Shown here one piece after another: positions 24,201-37,581 of a DNA stretch of 64,000 bases. The DNA is from Physcomitrium patens (taxonomy: Eukaryota > Streptophyta > Bryopsida > Funariales > Funariaceae). The position numbers were made by a program, and so were the translations under genes. The stretch lies in assembly GCF_000002425.4 (NCBI RefSeq), contig NC_037271.1, positions 6,214,374 to 6,278,373 on the forward strand. The letters are read 5' to 3'. How positions within the stretch are numbered: position 1 is the stretch's first letter; the number at the start of each line of letters is the position of its first letter. Under the pieces are notes generated by a model. The model saw nothing but the letters and a program-made list of their open reading frames with translations, did not search any database and had not been told where the DNA came from.

Positions 24201-27200
24201 CATTTACCAACATTTAAAACTAAGATATAAGACTCGAACTGTTTACAAATGACCTTAGAGGGAAATCAAGAGCACACATATGCACCTTAATGAAGCCACA
24301 GTTTTCTAGGTAGCTTCTGTACTCAGCTATGTACTTCTTTCTTTCCTCCCGGGCCTTCTCACGCTCCTGACAAGTACCAAAACCAAGCTTTTGTTAGAGT
24401 GAATTTACGTAGAATATAATTTGGTTTGATAGCAACACATGACCATCCAGCATTGTACTAAATCTGTTGATTCCTAATTTATGTCACCTGATCGTGAACA
24501 ACTACTAAATAGTCTTGCTTAACCAACTTTAAAAAATATACCTTGCGCTCTAAGTCCACCATGTAATCTTCGTAAAGCTCCTCCCGCTCCCGGTCCCTCT
24601 CAACGGCTAGAAACCGCGGATCATCTTCAAAGATTGAAAAAGCTTTGCTGCAATATGAAGGATCAACCAAAGCAAAATAGAGATCGATACGTAGCTTTCA
24701 ACTCCGTTCAAATCTTCACAAATAAACCCCAAACGGCAAAATTGCATCCAGATAAAAGAGCAGGGTTATCAAAACATGTTCAACCAGGAATAAAATCTAC
24801 TTCAAATCTAAACATACATAATAGAAGACATACCTCCACCGCATAGATGATGTCAAGTCCTTAGATTCCTGACAAAATACACGGTATTGTTTGCTAATTA
24901 ATTACCAATCAGATTGAACAGTCATTGTTTGCTTATTAATTAGCTGATAAAATTTTCCCTGCACAAAGATCTTATAAGGTGAAGGATAGACTGGGCATAG
25001 AAAAGATACCTCCAGCATTGCACGAAATTGTTCTCTTGCAATTTTTTGCTTCGCACGTTTCTCTTCACTCTCCTGTTTTTTCCGATGAGCTAGATACTGC
25101 ACGAGCATGCGGAGGCACTAATCATTAATGACCAAGATGATCGTTTATCACTTTAAAAAATATTCTAGATGATATGGTTGACGAATAACATCTACATATG
25201 TTGCTTTAGGAGACAATACAAACAGTTCTACAGGAGCAACAGCACATACTTAAGCGAAACTTTAGGGTAACACATGGCGTGAGTAGAACGTACAGTTAGC
25301 CGCAATGATTGAAGGCTCTACACCTGATTCAATGTGCTCATGAATAAATGCAAACGCTCAAAAAAGATATTTTGTGAAAGTACTTGCCTCATTAAAAGCC
25401 TGCTTGCGCTCTCCAAGTGTTTTCAGAGCACCATATCTTTTGTCATTGATAATAACTCGCATAGCCTGGAAAATCAAACAGATGAGTGAATTACATCATA
25501 GAGCATGTATTTATATTATCTGAAGATATGAATAGTTCATGGATCCACGTATGGAAGAACTCAATAAATTTGGTCATAGAACACACATTAAAAGTACATG
25601 TACAAAAAGGACAAGGTGTTAGTTGCAAGTAGAAGATAAACCTGTTCCCATGTCCAGTCTGCCTCGACATGGACCGACTCAAGTAGTTCCTTAAATGCAT
25701 TCTTGGCCTCCTGCCAACAAACATATACCTTCTATCAAGATGGCACAGAACTATGTCTAAGTGCATCAAGATCACAAAAATACTACATAAAGACATTAGA
25801 TGTAGCTTATCAGCAGCCCAGAGGGTGGTAAAATATCAAAGCTTACAGTCTTGCTGGCATAGGTTTGTGGCTCCTCGGAAACAAGAGAGGGTTTCTCTTC
25901 TAAGACGGGAGAGATGTTAATTTTGCTGGTAACTAGCATGACCTTCTTTGCCTCCTGCAACACCTTGTTAGCAATTAGCGAACATAAGATATTTTATCTT
26001 TGTGCCGAGAAAACATAAAACTACACACACACACACAAAATAAAATAAAATAAAATAACTTGACATGAGATGCCCGCAACCTTGACGTGGCAGCTATGTA
26101 CAGTCAGGAAAAATTCAAGGCATAGCATATCCCACATACAGTAGAAGCTTTTCATACGTAAACGAGTGCATACCTCGAAATCTTGAGCAGAGGTTCCGTT
26201 CATGACCTCTTCCTTCAGATCTTTCTTTGCATCACCCGCCACTCTGATTGAAGTGGAAAAAAAGATCAGAGCGAATATCAACAAGAAAAACAAATAGCAA
26301 AAGAACAAACAGAAATTGAAGAACATGATATTACGCAAAATAACACCACAATTTATTTATCACCCGTATTCTGTGAGTCAGTGAGTAGACGAATATTACT
26401 GCAACTTCGCGTTTGCCGTTGTAGCACCCGGAAGAACAGACGTCAAAGAGTTAGCAGCTACATTTGAAATTGTTGTCTGAGGGAGAGGCAAAGCTGCAGA
26501 GGCTGGCTGTTTTACCGATGTTGGGGGAGTAAGTACCGCAGCCTGGGACACGGGCCCCACGGATTTCTCTACTTGCTCCCGGGCAAGCTGCACATATCCC
26601 GCAGACAGACACATCACCAAGTGATCCCTCCTAGTCTTTTCCTGGACATAAAGCACAACTACCAGTACATATACGTATGCAGCTGCGCTCTCGGTAAATT
26701 TGAAGACAACTACAGAACGCTAGCTAAATCAAAACGTCACACTGCCTAAGCATACTCCTAATGAAATTGTGAAACCACAACCGTGTGATTGCAATTTTTA
26801 CTTTTGTCTAACTACATGCAGCAGCAAATGATAAATAAAACAATAATAGAATAAAATAAAGAGGAATGCAGATTCTTGAATAAAAGGAATTTTAGCAAAG
26901 AAAAGAGGGGTTGCATGCCTTCATCTCATCTGGCATAGTCCACTTTGACTGCTTCGTCACCTTATTATAATAGTACCTGGCGCAAACAGGGTATAAATAT
27001 TAGAAAATTTACTCCCAACTACACAATCAAGATGCCGGACCAGATACCACCAAGAACACAAGCAGCAAGCAAAATGACAGTTGTCTCTAGTGGCACTCCC
27101 CAAAATTCAAGATAGAATATCAACAATATTCACACTTACTTTCTGCCATCAGCTGTTGTGAATTCCTTCCATGGAGTTGAGGCATCTGCACGCTGTGAAG

Positions 27201-29585
27201 GAGACAGCAATTCAAGGGGATTATCATAGATGCGAAAGTCAATTTGAACATGCACCGTAGATCTCAAAACCTTACTTTTGATCTCAAACTAATTGAAGAC
27301 GTTTCGTTCCCTAATATGCTACTGTAAATTCATCCCACATGGCAAACCAAAGTTGAGTTGAAAGAAATCGTACAGTATTAATAAGCTAATGTCTGGGTAA
27401 CTCCATGCTCAAGAAATCCCACTATCAAAATCGAGAGAAAAGTTTAAGACGTGACTCTGCAAAACTTAAGGAGCATTTACACAAAGTAAGACATGCATGA
27501 GCCATTCTCACCTCAATGGGAGTCATTAGCTCAGTCGGCTTTTCCCAACTAGATTGCTTAGTTCTTCTGTTGTAGTAGTATCTGAAAAACCATCAGAGGG
27601 GAATATCTATAAAGCAGCTCACAAAGTAGGAGAACACTTATCCATGTCTAGATGACTACGTGACTTAATCAAATAAATGCGAACTGAATGAAAAATTCGG
27701 CACATGCATACCTACGACCATCAGGAGCTACATGTTCTTGCCAATCCGCCGCACCAGGTGAAGGAACAGCAATCGAAAGCCCCTACGAGAAATAAAACCA
27801 GAATATTAAAGCATAGAAACTTGTAAAGTCCAAACTCCAAAAACACGCACATCAAAGATTAAATAGGACGAAGCAGGTTATAAAATTTAGCTGGAAGGAT
27901 CTTTAACTTACAGATGATGGTGGAGGTTGTACAGATTGCAATGAAGCAGAATGAGAGCTAGTTTGCCCTCCAACCCCAGACCACGGCTGACTGCCAGGCT
28001 GTGGTTGCTGGATTTGCATTTGAGTTGGAACTTGGTAAGGGGGAGCTAAGCCATACGATACTGCAGGTTGCGAAAAGGAAGATGTAGACGAGAACTGCTG
28101 CGCATCCACACAGGGTTGAACAAAATCAGAAAAAAAACCATTATGATTGACACCAATCGCACAAAGTACATCAGCTACGATATGACACACATAGACTTCC
28201 TAACAGTACAAAAAATCTGCAAAAACAACGAAAAAAGAGGGAGGAAATACATATAGAAGCTGCAGATTTCAAAACTCAGCCAGCGTCCCACTTTGTGTCC
28301 AGTTTACGTACAGGGTAAGAAGATGCTGGTTGCAATGCATGATTGCCTGGGCCAGAAGGTGGCGGCACAGGTTGCTGTTGCTGTTGCTGTGATGAAGGCT
28401 GCTGCTGCAGCTGCTGAGCCTGGGGAGGTAGAGGTGTTGAAGATATAGGCCTTGGCTGCGCCCCAAATGGCATCCCCGAGCTTTGTGATGATGGTTGGCC
28501 CTGAGATTGTTGTGCTGGTGGCCGTGTAGAAAACTGTTGAGGTTGTTGGGGGTTCATCCCTTGCATATTAGGAGGCATGCCTAGCTGTTGTGGAGGACCC
28601 ATACCCACGCTAGGATGATATTGCTGACCACCAGGACCCATGAACTGCTGACCCTGTTGAGGAGGGCCTCCAGGCCGATACTACAAGTTTGGTCGAAAAA
28701 AGAGGTAAAAAAACTTAGACACAATTGCAATTCGAGGAGGTATATGCTTATCCAACCCTTGGAATTGGTATCAGCGAAGTGAAGCATTAAGAAAGAATGT
28801 ACTGACAGCAAGAACCATACCGGCATTTGTGGTGCACTCTGGAAAGTGGAGGTCGGTGCAGATGGACCCATTCCCATCATCCTTGGAGGCTGTTGAAACA
28901 GACAGACAAAAACAAAAAAACAAAGCAGGCTGTCAATAACAGTCTATCTACTGAAGGCACGTACTTCCAAAGCGATATACTTTTAGCAGAGAGAAACACA
29001 TGGTAAGTAGTTATTAAAGCAGGAAATACGAACCATAGCTCCAACAGCTCCTGGATTAGTTTGAAGGTGACCTTGCGGTGGACCTCCGCCTGGCGGCATT
29101 CCTGGAGACGGTGGGCCACCTGATTCCCAACTCACCATTGACCATACATTGCATGGGCAACAATCGTGAGTTTTCCGTTTGTGCTCAAAAACCACAATCA
29201 AAGAAATAAAGAATGAATATCGAGCAGAAAATGATGGTCGAATGCTCACACACTGCTTTGACACGTAAAAAAAAATGTGTTACCATTGATCACCAAAAAG
29301 CACCCTAAGTAACGAAGTTTAAATGCTCCCCATCGCTTTTTGGAGAAATAAATTAGTAAAAGTCTACACTATCATGGACACCACTTTGATCAGAGTGGCA
29401 TCTCCGAAGAAATGCTTCAATACGTCCCCCAATCAACGCACACTAATAGTTCTGAAATTGCACAACATTGACCAACAAAGACTTCCAACATCCTCTACAC
29501 GATCAGAATCTCTGCCTGAAAGAAAGCAGAGCTATAAAGTTCTCCCGCTCTACAGCCACCAATGCGTGCCCTGGAAATCATCCGG

Positions 29586-29622
<37 letters not shown>

Positions 29623-29957
29623 TGCCAAGCGCTACCAGCATCACACAACGAACTGAAAAAACGCTGAACTCGCAGAAAAATACACCAAGACGCGGCCCGC
29701 ACATGCTAACCTCCTCAACACCTTCTTCAAACAAGCTCCCGGGCAACTCCAGAAACTGAATGCTTAAAAAACCCGACCGTGCGCTCGGATCACGCCTTCT
29801 CCCATGCCATCCCCAAGGACAAACCCTAAACCCTACTTAGGAACGTAATTGAAAAGGAAAGAAGAAAACGGACTATACCTGTCATCCAAGCAGGGAGTGT
29901 CATACCGCGACCGCGGCCTGCGCCAGGAGGGCCGGCCTGCTGCTGCTGCTGTGCCAT
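19622..29957 (-). CDS. PRP40: Pre-mRNA-processing protein 40 (PRP40-type U1 snRNP splicing factor), complete, 29 exons
   Basis: PRP40 bridges the U1 snRNP and branch-point factors at early 5' splice-site recognition in the nucleus; in plants its WW domains also bind the RNA polymerase II tail. Exons (high to low): 29957-29879, 29119-29034, 28889-28821, 28680-28312, 28097-27912, 27782-27712, 27581-27512, 27192-27140, 26976-26919, 26587-26400, 26243-26174, 25954-25847, 25710-25642, 25465-25388, 25096-25010, 24868-24834, 24647-24542, 24366-24286, 24167-24075, 23903-23850, 23716-23600, 23156-23058, 22618-22571, 22311-22219, 21494-21387, 21155-21091, 21003-20898, 20678-20298, 19744-19622. They sum to 3150 nt, 1049 residues plus stop, with every phase matching. 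Domains: Gln/Pro-rich amino half (1-263), WW1 (about 273-305), WW2 (316-347), FF1-FF5 (about 469-522, 538-594, 605-662, 680-743, 813-870), a Lys/Glu- and Arg/Ser-rich tail and an acidic end ([11 protein letters not shown]). Length is close to Arabidopsis PRP40A/B (about 960-990). No lesion was seen. Confidence 0.96.
20520..20678 (-). repeat. Purine-rich microsatellite inside PRP40 exon 28 coding a Lys/Glu/Asp tract
   Basis: On the plus strand this is a run of CTTTTC, CTTTGT and CTTCTC units. On the coding strand it gives long alternating KE, then KD, then KE stretches of about 45 residues. Charged tails occur in plant PRP40 proteins, but here the DNA is almost pure short tandem repeat, so length polymorphism is likely. 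The frame stays open through the whole tract. Confidence 0.9.
29589..29620. repeat. TA microsatellite in PRP40 intron 1
   Basis: About 16 TA units lie inside the first intron. The many short 'YIYIYI' reading frames around it are artefacts of this repeat. Confidence 0.95.
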
Positions 29958-29999
29958 GGAGAGAGGTACACGAGAGGTGACGCATCCACCGGTGCGAAG

Positions 30000-30480
30000 G
30001 GCAACAGGGCAACAGGGCAACAGGGGAGGGAGGGGGAGGGGGAGAGGAGAGAGTGAGAACGGACTGACTGGCTATGGCGGAGTCCGACCTCCCGTTGTCT
30101 GCAACAACAAACAACAACAGCAACAGACAACGAAAGGGAAGTGCGGTGATGCGACGCGCGACCCCCGTCGATGCTCCTCTTTCCCTCTCAATTTTCTTCC
30201 TGCTCTTCCCTTCTATTTCCTTCCTTTCCTTTCCTTTCTTTCTTCTTTCCACCCTTTCTTTCTTCTTTCCACCCTTTCTTTCATTCTTGCTTCTTCCTCT
30301 GCGTTTCCTCGGTAGTTTGTTACTAAACCCTCCTCCAATGTTACTAATGCCACGTCGGATCTCTTTTCTCTGCCACGCTGGTCCTCGTTGGCTGGGCGCT
30401 CCTCTGCAAGAATCTCCCCCTTTTGAATTCATTATCCTGCCTTCCTTCCTTCCTTCCTGAATTCTACTTCAAGGCCATTT
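30000..30480 (-). promoter_or_regulatory. Leader and promoter region of PRP40
   Basis: This region lies just upstream of the PRP40 start (ATG at 29957). It is GC-richer than the spacer beyond and on the plus strand carries CAGGG repeats and a long pyrimidine tract of TTTCC/TTTCTT units (about 30200-30290), so the transcript strand is purine-rich. Long overlapping ORFs on both strands look like low-complexity artefacts. The transcription start cannot be placed; AT-rich DNA starts near 30.48 kb. Confidence 0.45.
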
Positions 30481-30865
30481 TGTAACAAGGTAAATATAAA
30501 TAATTTTAAAAATTTATCATTTTCTGAAATAATCAAAGTTCTAAAGTATGTAACGTGTCTATATGTACAGAATTTTGTAATTTATTGATATTTTTGTCAA
30601 ACTACACATTTATATCTGGTTGTAACATGGTTAATATTTTTGAGCATTTCATACTGATGAAATCTATGACTGCATATAGCGTTTGATTTCTGTTATTTTG
30701 AAGGATTTTAGTTTGGAAACCCTGTAAACAAATAAAATTAATCTTTTTCTTCTTTTTATCTTTAAATACATGAAAATGTTGCTGATTTAGAGACTTGTGT
30801 ACCTTGTTTAACAATTTCTTAGATTCTTTAATGAATTCTTAAGTGTTTAATCATACTTACATTGA

Positions 30866-30931
<66 letters not shown>

Positions 30932-31178
30932 CTGATTAAAATGACAAATAAAAAATACACACATTTTATCAAATTTGAATCTGGCAAAAAAGTTGAAATC
31001 AAACTTTCTAGATCATTTCAAAAGAACTTTACAACAACACTATATATATATATATGTAATGGAGATACTGTATATAAATATTCAATTCCAATCAAATGAC
31101 TTCAATGAAACATCATTTCATTATTTTAATTCTAAACTTTCATGAAAGTTTTCAGTTGATATATGTATGCATGTATGA

Positions 31179-31219
<41 letters not shown>

Positions 31220-31629
31220 AAAAAATTCAAAACTTGAATACTTTGGAGTAAAATTTGGATAGAATATAATTTACAGGCATCAAACATAATACAATTTGAG
31301 TACCAAGTGTCAAAATTCATGATTTACGCCAGGGGTCATATCCCCTTTTATTTATACTTTTACAAACCTCAACTTTGCCAAGTAATATTTGACACTTAAT
31401 ATATTTTTTCTATTTGCTGTACTCACACATTGTTGTTTTGTTTTATTCTGTTTTTTTGGTTATTTATATAAATACAATCCACCAATTCTATTTATTATAA
31501 GATAATACAATAAGAATTTGAAATGAATTTTGAATAATGTACAACCAAGCCACTGGAATTGAGCAATTTAATTTCTACACTGAATAATCTACAATGTACA
31601 TTTGAAAATACATAATGAGTACACACACG

Positions 31630-31664
<35 letters not shown>

Positions 31665-32498
31665 GTATTGCAAAAAGCATGCCCCAAGTCATTTAATCAA
31701 TCAAGCCAACTGAAAAAAATTAACTTTTGAAATGAAAAAGATAAAAATATGATTTTCATTGAGACCATATTACTAGACAGTACAAAATTGAACCTACCTA
31801 GATCATTGTGTTATAATCTATTTGTCTATTTTTATATTTTCCCCTATTTTTACAAAAATAATTAGATGTATAGAACCAAATTATACTAGAATTTCATTGG
31901 TTTTGGTTGCTTAATTTTTGAAAAGAAAAGAAAAGAAAAAGTTGGATATCTTTATTAAAAAATTATTTACTTATATTTTCCACAAAAAATTATATTAAAA
32001 AAACAATTATATTTTATCTTAGCCAAATTCATTAAATGTTTAATTAGTGTGTCAAAGATGAAGATTTTAACTTTTGATTTATAAAATATCTAGTTAACTC
32101 ATCATGTTGAGCCTTTCATCAAATAAGTTAATTAATGCCTTTTGTGGTTTTTAATTTTTTACTTTCATACAATAAACAATCTTAAAATAATGATATGATA
32201 TAATAGTTATATATATATATAATATCTTTTGGATTTCTACTATTTTCAATTATTATTTTAAATATTAAATAGATGTTTCCTGCTTGCTGAAACATTTAAT
32301 ATTAGTATGTGACATAAATCAACATATAAAGAAAATTGCTAAATCAACCCATTCCATTTGCTAAATCAAACCACCCATTTTTATTTGCCCCCAACCCTCA
32401 ACATACTAATTCTTGAAATTAATCAACCATACTAATAATAATGATGGGTGGATCAATTTAGCAAACAGGTGAGTTGATTTGACAATTCCTTATATTTC

Positions 32499-32536
<38 letters not shown>

Positions 32537-33200
32537 TGGATTAAACCAGGCAATTAAATTTACGAATAAACTCAAAATTTTCTTTGATCCAATTACATAA
32601 TTTCAAAGTCAATATTTTTCTTGAATTTTGTAAGTTGAAAATTCGTTGGAAATTCTATCTATTTATTCTTTGATAAGCGCCACATGCTAATAATCTAAAT
32701 TTACTTAAACTTCAAACATTTATTGTTCAAAACCATGCGTCTAGTTGCTTTACAAAACTCATGAACTTTTTGCAAGAGAATAGATTCTTGTTCAATCTCA
32801 TGAAGTTTTTCACTGGGATCCCACTGAAATTTGTTTTAGGAACTGAATTAAACAGCTGCAATGCTTTGGACACGGCGACGTCGAATTTCATTATTGTTGA
32901 CTTGCACATGAGTTGGCGTAGAATTCCTAGTTTTGGATGCTAATTGTACCTTTCATGGTTTCAAACATGGTTGAATACTTGCGCGCAACAGATTCTGATC
33001 TGAAATGTTGAATTAGATCACAAATAACTCAAAGCAGTTGGATGCAAGGTAACCAAAAGGCACAGGTAACGTCAGTTCAAAACTGTGAAAAAAGCACAGC
33101 ATCATAAAGAGATCGGTGAAACTGTGAGCTTGTAACAAGGGTCAAACACAAAAAGTGTAAGACCAGCTAAATACAGCATAATAGGATGCGATTTTACATG
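30480..33200. other. AT-rich intergenic spacer with microsatellites
   Basis: No gene is visible. It contains a compound (TA)(TG)(TA) tract at 30866-30931 and further TA, CA/TA tracts near 31182-31214, 31622-31665 and 32500-32536. The part from about 32.75 kb to 33.2 kb is less AT-rich and probably holds the 3' untranslated region of the next minus-strand gene. Confidence 0.6.
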
Positions 33201-33278
33201 TCACAAATGCACACTCTAATCTTTTAAACCAGAGAAGGCACCTGCAGGTGATTTGAAGTATCCAATATCCTCTTACTA

Positions 33279-35483
33279 TTAAAACGCAATGCTCTTGGCT
33301 CTTGCCAGTCTGTCACCCTGCATTTGCCTGTAATAAAAAACAAACATTTTGCTCCTTAGATTAACCACAAAATACGTGTGATTTGAAACCTGAAGGTCCG
33401 CATATACACTCATGATTCTTCAAAAATGCAAGGAACAATACCTGCTTTATTGCAAAATGTAGAATGACTTTCAAGCAAGGGGAAGCAGGATACAATAACA
33501 TTACCCACGAATGCAAGCTTTGAATTCTCGCCCTCTTCTCAGATCTACTTCGCCTTCCTCTAGCTGAATAGAGGCCACAAAGAAAAAGAGCCGTCATCCG
33601 CATGGGCACATGCAACCGAGTCAAAGAATGAGTTATATCATGTTGGATTAAGATCACATTTCATGCAAAAAAGTTAAATACAGTTCAGCAAGAGATCTCA
33701 CGATTCCTCACACAGAATCCCTGTAAGCATTACAAACAATCACAACCTTTATATGTTGTAAAGCAGATACAACGCATATTTCAAACAAACTATATCAGCC
33801 TTCTAATGCCAGAGCTCCGATCGAAATGTCATGCTGAAAATCCCTGTTCTTAATCAACCCTCATGTACCGGTGTACATGATTGCAGGCCTCAACAAATCG
33901 AAAAAATTAGCATGATCCTTACTAGTTAATAAACTCGGAAGATGCCCTAACTGTTCAATTGCAATTCGAATCTGATGTCACACATAGGCAGTGGAAGCTT
34001 ACAGGGTCACTGCCATAAACAGAATCATAGCAGGTGGGAGAAACACAAATCAATGCGCAATTCTCCTTTTCAGTCGGTGATGCTTTGCACGAGTTGCCCC
34101 AAAGCCCACTGCTCATTCCCAAACACAATAGTCATTGCCACTATCAAACACCCAAAAGAAATTCTGGGCCGAGAACGGCTGTTATCTTTGATAAATGAAT
34201 ATAAGCTAAAACTGTTTAGACAGTACCTAACCAGTGCGCCTTCTAGACATACTGTGCAATTGTTGTCAACACTTTCTGTGAAATGCATAGAGGTGTTGCT
34301 ACTTGCAGCTTGCACAGAATATAAAGTTCTCTAATAGATGTCATTCCCAGAAATAAAATTATACAAGCAAAAAATAAGAAAGCGGTGCAAAAACGACACC
34401 CATGCTGGTAGATCGAATAAACAGCTTGTAGGAAAGAAACTCTCGTACTTATCAATGTCTTGATAGCACCGCACCTTTCTTTCTCCCAGTTCCTTGTCCT
34501 GCACAGAACAGTGATCATTCAAGATTTACACTAACAGTGATCTAAAAGTTCAATAAACAACCAAAACACAGGCGACCAAGTAAGGTTCCAACACCACACC
34601 AACTCTAATCGAATTCTCATGACAAAATCACACCACATGATGGTTTTTAAGTATGGTATCTAGTTATAAGAAATCCCCTGAGACTTCAAGTCAAAACAGC
34701 TGGCAGATGTCGATAATCTAATGAACATATAACCATTGAAAATATCATTTGAAAACAATTTCACACAGCAGCTAATTAGATGTGATGGTCGAGAAACAGT
34801 ACTAGAAATAATCGGTGAACAAGGTTAAACTTAAATGTGAACGGGATTGGCCAAGAGTATCCAATTTTATCCCACGATCTTGGCCACCACTTTCACTAGA
34901 TCGTGAAATAGGGTTTGTAGTTCCCGAATGCAAGAAATTGCAGAATGCCGCTAAAATCTCATCAAAAAAGCACAGACAAAAAAATCGGCACGTCACATGA
35001 TGTGTGCAGCACCAGAATATTCTACATGACATCGAAAATAAAGAGAAGCCTTCGAGATTGGAGTTGGAGCGTAAATTCGCGGTGGAGGCGTGGAATAGGT
35101 AGCCACCAGCTGCATGCCACCGGGATATTTCCCAGTGAACTATTCACAAGTTCAAAATCGAAACCCACAATTCTCGAAAGGTGAAAGAAGAAAATGAAAC
35201 CTCACTTGCATTTTAATCCACAAGCCGATGTCTGTAAACTACAATTGCACGCGCAACACACACTCTCTCCGAACCTGCAGTCCAAAACTCACTCCAAACC
35301 AAACCCAAAACGCTCAAGCGCCCCAAACATTCGACACAAAAATTGATGGGAAGCGCTGAATACCGAGATGCCTGTGTAATGAACTGCAGCTGCAGCTAAA
35401 TCGGCGCAGGTGACGCAAAGCGCGAGCATGAGCACGATCAAAGTGGAAATCGCAGCCATCATCACAGCATCGAAAACTCTCAC
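33279..35483 (-). CDS. Small secreted cysteine-rich protein of the plant DUF4787-type family, complete, 5 exons
   Basis: Function is unknown. Exons: 35483-35364, 34498-34449, 34108-34003, 33563-33505, 33327-33279 (384 nt, 127 residues plus stop); phases agree and all introns are GT-AG. Residues 1 to about 27 form a signal peptide with a strong hydrophobic core (AAISTLIVLMLALCVTC). The mature part matches, from memory, a conserved plant protein: KELGERKVRCYQDID, then NGLWG, KENCALICVSPTCY, SDPLEEGE, and a short Lys/Arg-rich end. Six cysteines lie in the mature region at conserved places, suggesting disulfides and an extracellular or endomembrane location. I chose the ATG at 35483 because it gives a clean signal peptide. 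The family name is recalled and could be wrong; the exon structure and homology are firm. Confidence 0.85.
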
Positions 35484-35699
35484 TTCACAGGCCTCAGGTG
35501 CTTGAATGCAAGGACTCCGTTACCCGCTGGTGCCTCTATTGATACCCGTGTTTATACCTGTCGTTTGAGATGCCGGGTATCTGACTCCTTTCCCTTTCCG
35601 CTGATATACCCTGTCGAGGCAAAGTAGATGCCATGTGTACATGCCGACAATGTTGTATTCGAACCTTTGTGGTTTGCATGAACTGGAACATATTTGTTT

Positions 35700-35919
35700 A
35701 ACATTTTGAGTCATTCGTTTTTTTGTTTTTATTTTTATGTATTATGACATCAAAAAAAATTGCATATTAAGTTTTATTTAAATTTTAAAAAATCTATATA
35801 TTAAAAGTTGACAACAATTTTTTAAAATATGCTTAAGTTATTATATAATTATAGTAGTATAACATAAGTAAAAAATGTTATAAATCATGTAAATAAAAAA
35901 ACACATGTGTATATGTATG

Positions 35920-35970
<51 letters not shown>

Positions 35971-37541
35971 TATTTTACTTGATATGATATATTTTCTTGT
36001 AAAAACTTACAATTTATTCTAAAATAAAGATAATATTTCTACAAAATAATTGAGAGTTGAAAATATTAAAATTCTATGTTTCTTGAAGAAGATATTATCT
36101 ACCTATTAACTACCTACTATCTACCTACATGTTTCTACCTACTTTCTATCTACCTACTATCTATCTATTACCTATTATCTACCTACATGTTTCCAACTAC
36201 TTCTATTTACTTAAGTAAAATAGACCTTTTAAAAAATCTTAGTGGTCAAAACACTTCATTACTTTATAAAAGAAGACAAAATCTTCATCCCTTTTTGTTC
36301 TATATTTACTATTGATTGCTACATGTATTTATTTAGAAATCTCATAATCATTATAACTCATGATTATCAACTACTTGATTTAACAATGTTTCTATTTTTA
36401 TTTTTATATTTGTTTTACCACATGCTAGTCTTACAAGTATCACAAGTTCTTTAAAATACTTATAAATGGTCTGACACAAACAAATTTAGGCAAGATCTTT
36501 ATAATTTTTATTCAGATCCTTATATTTATTTTATTTGAAGTAACATATACATAAAGATGTTATCTTCAAATTCACAGTATGTTTCATAAATAAATAAGTA
36601 CTTAAGATAGTTGTTGAAGACATTATTCATTTAACTATGCTTTTGATAGTTGTTGAAAATAGTATTATAATAGGTGAAATCGTTTTCACTAATTTTTAAA
36701 AATACACATATTTTAACAATTAACTTAGTTACCTATTTATTTTATTATTGTAAATAAATAAATAAATAATTAATTTTTGTACTTTCTACAATAAATATTA
36801 AAAAGTGCTATACTTATAAAGGATACTTCTAGATTATATATTCTTTAAAAGCATTTAATTTTTATGAACATTTTTTAGTTGTATTTGAATTTAAAATAAA
36901 AATCTTGATTTATGAGAATTCATTAGAAAAATAAAAGTATTAACATAAAGAAAATTTTATACTAATAAATTAAAGTTTAATATATTTCTTTCTTTTAGTA
37001 AATAACGTTTGTTTTTGGCAATAATAGCAATGGCAACTTAACATGTATTATACAATTAATTAAGATTGAAATTTTCTTCAAATTTATTTAATTAGAATTA
37101 CTATGTTCTTTTTGTTGTATGTAATATGCATAATTTATTTTTTACTACATATTTAATTTAATTTTTTGACTTATTTTTTAAAATATTATTTTATCCAATT
37201 ACTTTTTAAGTATATCTATTTTTTAAAACTAGTTTTAAAATATTTACTATCCACATTTTCAAAACTTGTAATATTTATTGTTCTATTTTGAATTTTTAAT
37301 GAAGAATTATTAATATCTTATTTTAAATTTACATTTAATTAAAAATATCAGTTATGTATACATACAAAATAAATTTAAAAAATATTGGCAAAATGTGTTT
37401 ATATATATATTTTAAATTTGATTTTGTAGATTAAAGGATGTTTGTTTTAGTTTATAAAATTTCGTCTTAAAAAATGTAAATCATAAAATTATATTAATAC
37501 TTTAATGTATATGGCAAAGATGTATATTTAAATTTGTTATT

Positions 37542-37581
<40 letters not shown>

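Noticed and set aside
29956-30460. Long overlapping ORFs on both strands upstream of PRP40 (up to 199 codons)
   Set aside because: They are Ser/Pro/Phe- or Lys/Arg-rich translations of pyrimidine/purine tracts, overlap the PRP40 first exon and leader, and have no domain.
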